A stretch of 64,000 nucleotides of DNA from contig JAUICP010000001.1 of assembly GCA_030427805.1 (NCBI GenBank), positions 372,001-436,000 on the forward strand. The letters are read 5' to 3'. Shown here one piece after another: positions 45,257 to 53,537 of this stretch. A program made the translations under genes and the position numbers. The first letter of the stretch is position 1. Each line of letters opens with the position of its first letter. The notes under the pieces are model-generated. The model saw nothing but the letters and a program-made list of their open reading frames with translations, ran no database searches and was not told where the DNA came from. Source of the DNA: Bdellovibrionia bacterium. GTDB taxonomy: Bacteria > Bdellovibrionota > Bdellovibrionia > Bdellovibrionales > JAGQZY01.

Positions 45257-46267
45257 TTAAAACTTTGGATCTGTGAGTCCATCGTTGCCATAATAAACTA
45301 AGCGCTTTTCAGACTCATCTGAAATTTCAAGAATTGCAGATTGAACATCTTTTATAGCCTCACTGAGCCTTTGGCAAATAAGTTCTCTGTTATCGGTGAA
45401 GGGCAAATGTTTAATAAGATGCTCTAGCTTTCTCTGCGAAAGAAATGCCTTGTGACGAGCCCATTCTGTAAAAAGAATTTCATGGGGATCAATGGGCGAG
45501 CAATCTGATAACTGAGAAATGTCTTTTGCACTCAAATTCTCAGGTAAAAAGCTATGAACTAAAGTCGTTCTTTCGTCACCTTTTGTAACCTGAAGGGCTC
45601 TATGTACGACCATGTTTCCTTGTTGAAGAATGGCATAGCCCGCATCTGGAATTTGCATACTAATGGGTTGGATGGATTTCTTGCCTGTGCCGTTGAGAGA
45701 GGAAATGGCTTCGTCCTTATGGCAAGGGTAAAATTGAAAATGACCGCCCTCAAACTCTTTTGGGTCGGTAAGTAATAGAACGTAGTCGAGGCATACCGTA
45801 TCGAGATGCCAACGGTCGACATCACGATTCGTCTCTTTGGGTAGCAAATTAATATGCCCTTGGTAGAGCGGCATAGTATGTGGAATGACTCCGGTGCCGA
45901 CGAGCTCTTCAATGAAACTTGTAATTTCTGGCGAATTACAAAAGTCTCTAAGGAACTTCGAGCGGTAAACTCCACCACGAACAAAGTTTCCAATACGGTC
46001 ACTTGTCGAGCTAAAGTCGATGAGCTGCTGTGTGACCTCTCTCATGGCTTCTAGCCCTTCATGGGAAAGCATACGAAAGGCTGTTGTTATGGCGATCGGA
46101 AATGGGTGTTGGTTTATTTCATCCGAAGTGTAGCCAAATTCTTTGAGAGTCCAAATCTTCTCAGGCGTCTCGAGGGCTAAATGTTTTCCAGGGTCGAATT
46201 CAGGCTCACTTTTTAACCACTGGTATCTTGCAGGCTGACGGATTGGGAGTTGATTCTTTTTGTTCAT
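45257..46267 (-). CDS. Fe(II)/2-oxoglutarate-dependent oxygenase-like protein
   Basis: 336 residues, soluble. The metal triad is seen as His154-x-Asp156 (WHLDTV) and His222 (MVVHRAL), with Arg233 (ERTTLVHSF) in place to bind 2-oxoglutarate; GGHFQFYP fits the double-stranded beta-helix. Substrate unknown. It lies between two ribosome-associated ABC-F genes (42 and 8 bp gaps), so a ribosomal protein, factor or tRNA is a reasonable target guess. No Shine-Dalgarno; TAACCT ends six bases before ATG. Confidence 0.72.
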   Translation of the reverse strand: MNKKNQLPIRQPARYQWLKSEPEFDPGKHLALETPEKIWTLKEFGYTSDEINQHPFPIAITTAFRMLSHEGLEAMREVTQQLIDFSSTSDRIGNFVRGGVYRSKFLRDFCNSPEITSFIEELVGTGVIPHTMPLYQGHINLLPKETNRDVDRWHLDTVCLDYVLLLTDPKEFEGGHFQFYPCHKDEAISSLNGTGKKSIQPISMQIPDAGYAILQQGNMVVHRALQVTKGDERTTLVHSFLPENLSAKDISQLSDCSPIDPHEILFTEWARHKAFLSQRKLEHLIKHLPFTDNRELICQRLSEAIKDVQSAILEISDESEKRLVYYGNDGLTDPKF

Positions 46268-46309
46268 AGAAAAAGGTTATCAGATTGAATATTGGGAATC
46301 TAGTGATTA

Positions 46310-48121
46310 TTAGCCTTGAAGCTTTTCTTCGATTTTGCCCCAAATTTCGTAAAGTTCCTCGACAACCTTTTTTCTTTCTTCAATTGATTTCATGGCTTCT
46401 TCGAGTTTTTCATGATTTGAGGTCACTTCTTCGTCTTCGAGGAGCGCTTGTGCCTCTTCGAGCTTGGCCTCAGCATTCATGACATCCTCCTCAATTGTTT
46501 CGAGCTGTCTCTTTTCTTTGTAGGTCAGTTTTGGCTTCTTGGTTCCTTTTTTTGTTGGCTCCGGATGCTCCTTAGCTTTCGGCGCGGCGGGCTTCTTCTT
46601 GGCTTTTAAATAGTGTTTAATCCATTGTTCGAGATCGGCGTAAATGTTCCATTGAGCCTCCGATTCAATTGCCAAATAACTGGTGCAAATAGACCTCAAG
46701 AAATATCGATCGTGGGAGACAAGTAGTATTAGGCCTGGAAAGTCTTGGAGCGCGGCTTCGAGAATTTCAATAGTTTCAATATCAAGATCATTAGTGGGTT
46801 CATCTAAGAGTAATACATCTGCGGGCTGAAGTAACAACTTGGCTATTTGTAGGCGTGCTCGCTCTCCACCTGATAACTTATTAATAGGAAGATTCATTTT
46901 TTCTGAAGTAAAGAGAAAGTGACTTGCATAGGAGGCGACATGTATTGACCGCTCCTGAAAAACTACATGGTCAGAGTCATCACCTAAAAACTGGAGAGGG
47001 TTCTTGTCCAGAGGTAAATCGACCCTGTTTTGATCAAAATAAAGAATCTTAAAATCTTCTTCGATCTCTACGGTTCCGCTATAGCTAGTATTCGATTTAT
47101 TGATTGTCTTTAGAAGGCTTGTCTTTCCACTTCCATTGAGACCGAGAATCCCAAGGCAAGTTTTAGGGCCTAAAGTTAAATTCAGGTTTTCGACGAGAAC
47201 ATTTTCGTCATAGGCAATTGTAAGGTCTATAAATTCTAAAAATTTTTTGGATCTTTTGCCGGCAGAATCAATGTTAAGGTTGACCTTTTTTCGGATGGAT
47301 AGATTTCGTTGTTTGACCTGTTCAAGATTTTCAAAAAGTTTGTGAGCTTCATTTATTCTAGATCGACTTTTGGTCGTTCTTGCTTTTACGCCGGCTCTTA
47401 GCCACTCTAATTCTCTTCGCGCTTTGTTGGCCATGCTGGCCTGTAGATGCATTTGCGCTTCAATATAACTTTGTTTTTCTACGAGAAAATTATCATAGTC
47501 AGTGTTAAGGCTCAGGTACCCATCTTTGTAGACTTTGTTTATTTCAATAAATCGGGTGCATTGGCCCTTGAGGAATTCTCTGTCATGGCTAACAATTAGG
47601 AAGCTACCTGAAAAATTGTGTAGACTGTTCTCGAGCCACAATATTGACTCCCAATCCATGTGGTTGGTGGGCTCGTCTAACAGAAGAACTTGAGGTTTAG
47701 TAGCTAAGCCCAGAGAAATAGCGAGGCGTTTTCTCCATCCACCCGAAAGTTCTCCGACCTTCTTATTGAAATCGGTAAATTCAGCTTTCCCCAGAGAAAC
47801 ACCACTTTCAATGTCAGCATCTGATGGCTCGAGACCCATTTTAATGAGCCGATCTCGAAAGAGATCAAAGAGACTCAAACTGTTACCGAAATCATCTTCT
47901 TGCTTTACGAAAGAGACGAAAGCCCCTTTTTTAAGTGAAACTTGCCCGTGATCAACTGGTTCTTCTTGAGCAAGGAGTTTCAATAGTGTTGATTTACCCG
48001 CCCCATTGGGTCCTAGTAGCCCTACTTTCTCGTTTTCGTGGATTCCGAGGCTCAAATTATCAAAAATCTGATTATTGCCCAGGGTTTTAGACACTTGTGA
48101 TAAAGAGAGTAGAACTGACAT
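46310..48121 (-). CDS. uup: Uup-type ABC-F ATPase
   Basis: 603 residues with tandem ABC domains (GPNGAGKSTLL, GLNGSGKTSLL; LSGGWRKR, LSGGERAR; LLDEPTNHMD, LLDEPTNDLD) and a C-terminal Lys/Glu coiled coil (~500-603), the mark of Uup. Uup is linked to ribosome function and to precise excision/branched DNA. I prefer the ATG at 48121 (MSVLLSLSQVSK); an ATG five codons upstream is possible, and neither has a ribosome site. Heads the ABC-F/oxygenase operon. Confidence 0.9.
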   Translation of the reverse strand: MSVLLSLSQVSKTLGNNQIFDNLSLGIHENEKVGLLGPNGAGKSTLLKLLAQEEPVDHGQVSLKKGAFVSFVKQEDDFGNSLSLFDLFRDRLIKMGLEPSDADIESGVSLGKAEFTDFNKKVGELSGGWRKRLAISLGLATKPQVLLLDEPTNHMDWESILWLENSLHNFSGSFLIVSHDREFLKGQCTRFIEINKVYKDGYLSLNTDYDNFLVEKQSYIEAQMHLQASMANKARRELEWLRAGVKARTTKSRSRINEAHKLFENLEQVKQRNLSIRKKVNLNIDSAGKRSKKFLEFIDLTIAYDENVLVENLNLTLGPKTCLGILGLNGSGKTSLLKTINKSNTSYSGTVEIEEDFKILYFDQNRVDLPLDKNPLQFLGDDSDHVVFQERSIHVASYASHFLFTSEKMNLPINKLSGGERARLQIAKLLLQPADVLLLDEPTNDLDIETIEILEAALQDFPGLILLVSHDRYFLRSICTSYLAIESEAQWNIYADLEQWIKHYLKAKKKPAAPKAKEHPEPTKKGTKKPKLTYKEKRQLETIEEDVMNAEAKLEEAQALLEDEEVTSNHEKLEEAMKSIEERKKVVEELYEIWGKIEEKLQG

Positions 48122-48166
48122 AAACAATTCATACAAAAACTCTGCTATTGAGGCAACGACTCTTCC

Positions 48167-48195
48167 TTGACGGCCTTCTAAAATAGGTATTTTAT
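48167..48195 (+). promoter_or_regulatory. Promoter of the M28 peptidase gene
   Basis: TTGACG (48167-48172), 17-bp spacer, TTTTAT (48190-48195), with the ATG at 48213. Located in the 91-bp gap divergent from uup. Confidence 0.4.
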
Positions 48196-48212
48196 GGGCC
48201 CTTGGGGGGTTT

Positions 48213-49622
48213 ATGGTTATACGACTACTAATTGCTTTGTTCGCTTTTCAATTTGCTGTAGAAACTTCTTTTGCAGCAAAAAAGGCTTTGCCCACAAAAG
48301 TAGTTAAAGAAGCTCAACTATTACAAAAAATTGGTGAAAGTAGTGACTTGGCCTATCAGATTGTTGAGAGTCTCACTACCGAGGTCGGACCTCGATTGGC
48401 GGGAAGTCCCGCAGAAAAGAGAGCTCGAACGTGGGCCCTAAAAAAACTCAAAGGTTTTGGTTTAAAAAATGTTCGTATTGAACCGTTTAAGGTGAAGTAT
48501 TGGAAGCGTGGTTTTCAAGAAGCAAGTATTGAGAGTCCCTACCCACAAAAGCTTCAAGTAACGGCTCTTGGGGGAAGCGTCGGCACCGGCAAGAAGGGGT
48601 TAACAGGTCAGGTCGTTCGGTTCAAAACATTAGAAGATCTAAAGAGTGCTGGTAAAAATTCATTACGTGGAAAAATTGCTTTTGTAGATGAAGTGATGAC
48701 TCGAACTCAAGACGGATCGGGATATGGCCAGGCGGTCAAAAAGAGATCCGGAGCTGCTGTCGAAGCTGGAAAGCGAGGGGCAATTGCGGCACTTATCAGG
48801 TCGGTCGGAACGAGTAGCCATCGTTTTCCACATACGGGTCAGATGAATTATGAAAAAGATGTTCCGCAGATTCCCATTGCCGCCTTATCTGCGCCAGATG
48901 CGGATCAGCTTCAGAGAGCTTTAAAGAAGGCAAAGAAGGTAAAGGTTAAACTCGCTTTGGGAGCAGAGAGTCTTGGAGAAGCTGATTCGGGTAATGTCAT
49001 TGCTGAGATCCCAGGTCAAACGGATGAAATTGTTTTGATTGGTGCGCACCTTGATTCATGGGATCTGGGAACTGGGGCGATCGATGACGGAGCGGGTGTT
49101 GGTATTACATCAGCAACAGCTAAACTCATTTTAGATCGAGGAAAGAAGCCAAAAAGAACGATTCGACTCGTACTTTTTGGTTCCGAAGAGGTTGGGTTAA
49201 TTGGTGCAAAGGCCTACGCAAAAAAGCACGAATCGCAACTAGGAAAACATTTTGTTGCTACCGAGAGTGACTTCGGTGCGGCTCGAATATGGCGGTTTGA
49301 TAGTCGGTTTGATGAGAAGTATCTTTATAAAGCAGAAGAATTGTTTGAAGTGATTAGGCCTTTGGGGATTACTCGAGGAACCAATCGAGCCTATGGGGGG
49401 CCGGATATTACTCCTCTGCGCGAGAAAGGCGTGGCCACCATAACTCTCATGCAGAATGGATGGGATTATTTCGACTTACATCACACATCCAATGATACAG
49501 TAGACAAAATTAATAAAGAGGATATGCGGCAAAATTTAGCGACATGGGCCTCTATGGTGTGGATGTTAGCCAATATTGACGGGCCATTAAAAGAAGAAGA
49601 GAAAGTAATTACCCCTAAATAG
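48213..49622 (+). CDS. Exported M28 family zinc aminopeptidase/carboxypeptidase
   Basis: 469 residues: signal peptide (cut after SFA), PA-like insert (~110-250), and an M28 catalytic domain. Metal ligands read His279/Asp291, Glu325-Glu326 in GSEEVG, a further Asp in ESDFGA, and His in YFDLHHTSNDT; Asp281 is the usual second-shell residue. This is like plasma glutamate carboxypeptidase (PGCP) relatives. Digests peptides outside the cytosol. GGGGGG three bases before ATG, promoter TTGACG/TTTTAT upstream. Confidence 0.93.
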   Translation: MVIRLLIALFAFQFAVETSFAAKKALPTKVVKEAQLLQKIGESSDLAYQIVESLTTEVGPRLAGSPAEKRARTWALKKLKGFGLKNVRIEPFKVKYWKRGFQEASIESPYPQKLQVTALGGSVGTGKKGLTGQVVRFKTLEDLKSAGKNSLRGKIAFVDEVMTRTQDGSGYGQAVKKRSGAAVEAGKRGAIAALIRSVGTSSHRFPHTGQMNYEKDVPQIPIAALSAPDADQLQRALKKAKKVKVKLALGAESLGEADSGNVIAEIPGQTDEIVLIGAHLDSWDLGTGAIDDGAGVGITSATAKLILDRGKKPKRTIRLVLFGSEEVGLIGAKAYAKKHESQLGKHFVATESDFGAARIWRFDSRFDEKYLYKAEELFEVIRPLGITRGTNRAYGGPDITPLREKGVATITLMQNGWDYFDLHHTSNDTVDKINKEDMRQNLATWASMVWMLANIDGPLKEEEKVITPK

Positions 49623-49624
49623 AA

Positions 49625-50062
49625 CTAAGGTAAATCACCAACACAAGTAATTAGGTTCTCATTGCCTTCAACTAGCGTTGAGCCAAAAAAGAAGACAACT
49701 CCCTCTAGTGAAGATGCGGAAGGTTTTACTCCAACAATTTCAATGAGTACTTTGGTACCTTCGTCACTAACCGCTTGGTACTGACCAAAAGGGAGGCCTG
49801 AGTTTAAATTTGTGACTTCGAGAAGTTCGCTTTCGGGTATAAATTGTGGGTCATCTAGAAAGAGACTCGCATCCTCAATGAAGGCGCGTTCGTTTTTGAA
49901 ATTAATTTTCCAAGAGTTAACGTCAGCCATATAGTCTTCAGAACAGTAAATCGTATAATCTTCCGTTCTTTGAATGAAAACATCGGATTGCTCGGAATCA
50001 AAGCGCTGGTCACAGCCGAGTAGACTGAAAATTGAAATGATGACTAACAGATAAGTTCGCAC
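49625..50062 (-). CDS. Lipoprotein of unknown function
   Basis: 145 residues with lipobox LLGC (Cys17) after a short signal. The mature part is beta-rich with Cys at CSEDYM and a C-terminal CVGD that may pair. No family recognised. Start is GTG with no Shine-Dalgarno; TATAAT ends five bases before it, so a leaderless message is possible. Convergent with the M28 gene, two bases between stops. Confidence 0.6.
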   Translation of the reverse strand: MRTYLLVIISIFSLLGCDQRFDSEQSDVFIQRTEDYTIYCSEDYMADVNSWKINFKNERAFIEDASLFLDDPQFIPESELLEVTNLNSGLPFGQYQAVSDEGTKVLIEIVGVKPSASSLEGVVFFFGSTLVEGNENLITCVGDLP

Positions 50063-50126
50063 AGTTAATTATAAGTGATGTAAAAAAGACTCATTGTAAA
50101 AACAAGAAATGCGTACCGTTTTGAGA

Positions 50127-50456
50127 CTATCCGCCAGTTTTGATCCACTTGATTGACCTTGAATCCAAATGGTTTTGTACTTGGTCCATTTTTTCTCCGT
50201 GAACCTCTATAAAGTCTTTTTTATAGGCGCCCCCGACCCCAAGTTTTTTCTTCAGCTCTTTTGCGAGGGTTTTGCACCAAGTTTTATTATTTGGAAGATT
50301 TGTTATTTCTATTACCGTGCGCCCCTTGCCGGAAGTAAGGCGGCGAAGATGGAGCTTCAAGTTCGACTCATCGACACCTTCATTGGAACTACTTTTATCA
50401 CTCTTCTTTCTGACGTCGCCCTCTTCATCGGACCACACTAATTTATTATCTGACAT
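50127..50456 (-). CDS. yciH: SUI1/YciH family translation factor-like protein
   Basis: 109 residues: a charged disordered N-region and a C-terminal SUI1 (eIF1) domain with GKGRTVIEITNLP, KKLGVGGAYK and IEVHGEKMDQV. Bacterial YciH relatives influence start-codon choice. 12 bp after the ogt stop on the same strand, so it is probably co-transcribed with it. Confidence 0.9.
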   Translation of the reverse strand: MSDNKLVWSDEEGDVRKKSDKSSSNEGVDESNLKLHLRRLTSGKGRTVIEITNLPNNKTWCKTLAKELKKKLGVGGAYKKDFIEVHGEKMDQVQNHLDSRSIKWIKTGG

Positions 50457-50468
50457 GGTAATTTCCAG

Positions 50469-50960
50469 TTACTGAATGACGCACTCAAGGTTTAATAGAT
50501 ATTTTTTCTTGTCGAGACCGCCTGCATATCCTGTCAAAGTCCCATTGGAACCGATGACTCGGTGACAAGGTACTATAATCGAAATTGGATTTTTGCCATT
50601 GGCCATTCCTACGGCTCTGGAGCTTTTAGGGCTTTTAATTCTGTGAGCAATATCGCCGTAACTGCAGGTCGATCCAAAAGGGATTTTCTTTAATTGTTTC
50701 CATACTTTTAATTGGAAGTCTGAGCCCTGCATGTCGAGAGGTATATCAAAATCAGTTCGTTCCCCTCTAAAGTACTCGCTGAGTTGCAACTCAGTTTTTG
50801 CAAACAGACTGAGTTTATCATTTCTTTCATAGTCATCGAAATTAATAGAAGCCTTCTGGTGTGCATCGTAGAGAATTGCAGACAGGCCCTTAGAGCTTCC
50901 AATGAGAGTTAGGGGACCTAAGGGAGAATCTATAACTGTATAGTATTGCGTAATGGACAT
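50469..50960 (-). CDS. ogt: Methylated-DNA-protein-cysteine methyltransferase
   Basis: Suicide DNA repair protein removing O6-alkyl groups from guanine. Active Cys132 in VPCHRVIG, with the Arg finger in SPKSSRAVGMANGKNP. 163 residues. The ATG has AAAGGG upstream. No regulatory Ada domain, so constitutive Ogt type. Confidence 0.95.
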   Translation of the reverse strand: MSITQYYTVIDSPLGPLTLIGSSKGLSAILYDAHQKASINFDDYERNDKLSLFAKTELQLSEYFRGERTDFDIPLDMQGSDFQLKVWKQLKKIPFGSTCSYGDIAHRIKSPKSSRAVGMANGKNPISIIVPCHRVIGSNGTLTGYAGGLDKKKYLLNLECVIQ

Positions 50961-51012
50961 GCCCTTTTTTATTTCTGACTAAGCAGCTCGTCAATTGATT
51001 ATTGATGTGAGT

Positions 51013-51684
51013 TTACGCGTTCTTCGATTTCTTTCGTTTATAGATCAAAATTCCAATGTATACGAGTAGTAAGGGCCCGACAGCCACTACAGAGGTGAGG
51101 GTGAGCATTACTAGGATGTCATAAGCATCGTTGGCTGGGGTTTCCATTCTCAGGCCACCCATGATTCTGAAAACTGCCCGTTCAAGATTTAACATCGTAA
51201 GGCCTGCTACGATCAATGTCAGGGGAAGAAAGGACACGACTAAGGTTTCTAACCAGTTCAGTCCCCATTTCCAGAGGAACTTTATATAAAGAGCAACTCT
51301 CCACGCCGCGACCGCCGCTAAAAATTGAGCGTTCAGGCGCGAGGCTTCGGGAATACTCATAAATCGTTCTACGGGAATAGCATAGAGTATAGCTGGAAGT
51401 GAAGTGAGGGTTATGAAGGTTAGGACTTTTTTATAATTTAGATTAGGAATTTTTAAAGGCCAAAGAAATGCGAATATGAATAAGGCCAAAACAAAAACAT
51501 AAACAACTGATCCGAGTCCAAGGTGTTGACCGAGATGGGCACCGGGGTCGTCCCAATAGCGACCCATCCCCACGATCCAGGTAACTATTAAGCCTAATCG
51601 AAGATCTTTATCATTGAGTTCGAGTAGATCTTTTTTTTGAAATCGGAAAAAGATGAATTTAAAAATTTTTCTAAATGAATTCAT
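51013..51684 (-). CDS. Polytopic membrane protein of unknown function
   Basis: 223 residues with a basic N-terminus and 5-6 TM helices. A loop RYWDDPGAHLGQHLGLGS after TM1 is distinctive. No family claimed; Yip1-like proteins have a similar layout. It follows the probable anti-sigma gene by 61 bp on the same strand and may be the last gene of the envelope-stress operon. Confidence 0.6.
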   Translation of the reverse strand: MNSFRKIFKFIFFRFQKKDLLELNDKDLRLGLIVTWIVGMGRYWDDPGAHLGQHLGLGSVVYVFVLALFIFAFLWPLKIPNLNYKKVLTFITLTSLPAILYAIPVERFMSIPEASRLNAQFLAAVAAWRVALYIKFLWKWGLNWLETLVVSFLPLTLIVAGLTMLNLERAVFRIMGGLRMETPANDAYDILVMLTLTSVVAVGPLLLVYIGILIYKRKKSKNA

Positions 51685-51745
51685 AGTGAGAGTAAATCAT
51701 GAAATAAAATACTAATAAAATTAAAAAATATAAATTCCCTAGATT

Positions 51746-52051
51746 TCACTCAACCCAAGTATAAAGGTCTTTGTTCTCATCTAAATAGGTTTCATCAAAA
51801 TAAAATTCCTCTATTTTTTCAATTTCACTTTCGGATAGATTGAGTTTTTCTTTAATAGTACTGTTAAACACTAACAGGAGAGAGGCCATGAGTGTGATAG
51901 CTGAAATCAAAGAAACAAGCCATTCACTGGGACGCTCTTTACTTCTATGTGACATTTTATCTTGAATCGCTGCCCATTCAGTTCTGTTGGCTTCAGCGGC
52001 AAAACTATTCATATCTTTCTTTAATAATTGTTTAATTTCTTTATCTTCCAT
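51746..52051 (-). CDS. Small single-TM protein, probable anti-sigma factor
   Basis: 101 residues: an acidic-basic cytosolic N-part (~1-42, MEDKEIKQLLKKDMNSF), one TM helix (~45-62), and a short acidic periplasmic tail (DETYLDENKDLYTW). It overlaps the ECF sigma gene by 11 bases, so translation is coupled. Size and layout resemble CnrY-like anti-sigma factors, but sequence similarity cannot be asserted. Confidence 0.65.
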   Translation of the reverse strand: MEDKEIKQLLKKDMNSFAAEANRTEWAAIQDKMSHRSKERPSEWLVSLISAITLMASLLLVFNSTIKEKLNLSESEIEKIEEFYFDETYLDENKDLYTWVE

Positions 52052-52613
52052 TATTTACTCCAAGACTTTTCATTTGTTCTGAAAAAGCCTTTTTAGCATA
52101 GTGTAGTCTAGACTTAACCGTACCCTCAGATAAATTTAAGATTCCTGAGATCTCTTGAATTGAGTACTCCATTTGGTAGAACAAAAGAAAAACTTCTAAA
52201 TGCTTTGCCTTCATTTTTAAAAAACTTTTTTTAAGTAAATCACTAAGCAAGATTTTTTGTCCGGGACCCAGCTCCTCAGAGGCAATGAGGTTGATCTCAT
52301 TTGTTTGGCTACTTAATTGTTTAAGGTTTTTGCTATTTTTTCTAACAAACTCTAGGGCTGTATTGATTGCTATTCTGTAGATCCAACTCGAGAATTTGGA
52401 GTCGCCCCTGAAAGACTTAAACTTCTCCCAAGCCTTGGCATAGGTCTCCTGAACGAGATCATCACTGTTGGTATCTCTCGTTATTGAAAAAATCGCCTTA
52501 GCTACCAGCGGCCGAGTTTCATAGTAATAATGTTCAAACTCTTCGAGGGGAGTCTGGCTGACTTCCCCCGAAACCGATTGAACTGAGCTTGCAAAGAGCC
52601 AAAGACTTTTCAC
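52041..52613 (-). CDS. ECF RNA polymerase sigma factor
   Basis: 190 residues. Sigma2: DDLVQETYAKAWEKFKSFRGDSKFSSWIYRIAINTALEFVR; sigma4: LEVFLLFYQMEYSIQEISGILNLSEGTVKSRLHYAKKAF (described in parts). Those are the standard ECF regions. GTG start, two bases after the stop of the Spy-like gene; AGAGG about nine bases upstream. It is the middle gene of a three-gene cluster with a periplasmic sensor candidate and an anti-sigma candidate. Confidence 0.95.
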   Translation of the reverse strand: MKSLWLFASSVQSVSGEVSQTPLEEFEHYYYETRPLVAKAIFSITRDTNSDDLVQETYAKAWEKFKSFRGDSKFSSWIYRIAINTALEFVRKNSKNLKQLSSQTNEINLIASEELGPGQKILLSDLLKKSFLKMKAKHLEVFLLFYQMEYSIQEISGILNLSEGTVKSRLHYAKKAFSEQMKSLGVNNGR

Positions 52614-52615
52614 TC

Positions 52616-53062
52616 TTAATGACCTCTCGGTCCACGGTGTCCGCGACCGCGTCGCCCTTTCCGTCCTCTCTTTTCCATAAATTTCTTTCTTTGTTCTTCA
52701 GTAAGTGTGTTTTTAAGGAAAATCATTTTTTCGATTCGTTTATCGGCTTGTTTTTTATGATGTGCGGAAATCTCTTCATGGATACTTTTGATTTCACTGT
52801 CCGAGGCTCCCTTTATGAAGGCATCCTTCATTTTTTCATGGAGTTCTTTTCTGCCTTTCCATGCTTCTTTGAAGTCACCTTTATTCGATTGTCTAAATTC
52901 TTTGAGTTTTGCTTTTTGTTCATCCGTTAAATCGAGCTCTTCAAAAAATCTTCCCTTGCGGTCCATATCCATCATATCGTCTTCATGGTGTTTGGCTTGG
53001 GCTTCCAGTTGGAAAAGAGAAACAAGTGTTATCGCAAAAAGAAATCTGCCTAAAATATTCAT
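52616..53062 (-). CDS. Spy/CnrX/ZraP-like periplasmic protein
   Basis: 148 residues: signal peptide (cut after AQA), an acid/His-rich start HHEDDMMDMD, then long helices with LTDEQKAKLKEFR and LTEEQRKKFME, the paired repeats of the CpxP/Spy/metal-resistance superfamily. The C-terminus is a basic Arg/Gly/His tail (KRGRKGRRGRGHRG). AAAGGA precedes the ATG. An ECF-type promoter lies upstream. Could be a chaperone or a metal/misfolding sensor acting on the anti-sigma. Confidence 0.85.
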   Translation of the reverse strand: MNILGRFLFAITLVSLFQLEAQAKHHEDDMMDMDRKGRFFEELDLTDEQKAKLKEFRQSNKGDFKEAWKGRKELHEKMKDAFIKGASDSEIKSIHEEISAHHKKQADKRIEKMIFLKNTLTEEQRKKFMEKRGRKGRRGRGHRGPRGH

Positions 53063-53129
53063 ATATATATCCTTTACTTCTATTAAGATTATCAGTCTTT
53101 AATTAAGGAACATAGATCCTGTATACACA

Positions 53130-53158
53130 TTAGATGGAATAGCCCCACAAAAGGTTCA
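53130..53158 (-). promoter_or_regulatory. ECF-sigma-type promoter of the Spy-ECF operon
   Basis: On the minus strand TGAACCT (53152-53158), 15-bp spacer, CATCTAA (53130-53136), matching the sigma-E style GGAACTT/GGTCTAA layout. The start point near 53122 gives a ~60-base leader. Confidence 0.6.
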
Positions 53159-53412
53159 TTCTTTTTTATCTTATTTTTGTGTCATAAATATCAAGTAATT
53201 ACATATATTTATATTATTGTGCTGATCCATTGAGTTTTAATCTTTGGCAGTGAAATGTCACTGATGTATTAATTTGTGATTAGGATTCAGTCTTTTATTT
53301 TAGAAAATACAAAAAGAAAAACAGAGTATTTTTTGACTGTTCTGTAATTCTCGTTATGACACTTTTGTCTTTAAAGTGTTTAAGCTTTTTTAGTAATTCC
53401 ACTTGTCAGTCG

Positions 53413-53441
53413 TTGCCACCTATTTAGAAATCGAGTCTAAT
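53413..53441 (+). promoter_or_regulatory. Promoter of the subtilisin gene
   Basis: TTGCCA (53413-53418), 17-bp spacer, TCTAAT (53436-53441), both five of six consensus matches; leader of about 90 bases. The rest of the 475-bp gap 53063-53537 is AT-rich and shows only this promoter and the ECF promoter. Confidence 0.6.
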
Positions 53442-53537
53442 TAATTTCTAACTAGACCATTGGCTTAAGACTTAAGTTAATGAAATTAGGGCAGGGACAG
53501 TCCTAATAATCTAAAAAATTCACGGAGGAACTCACAC

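Noticed and set aside
43413-48121. The two ABC-F genes as a recent duplication
   Set aside because: Their linkers, signatures and C-terminal ends differ widely, so they look like separate old subfamilies.
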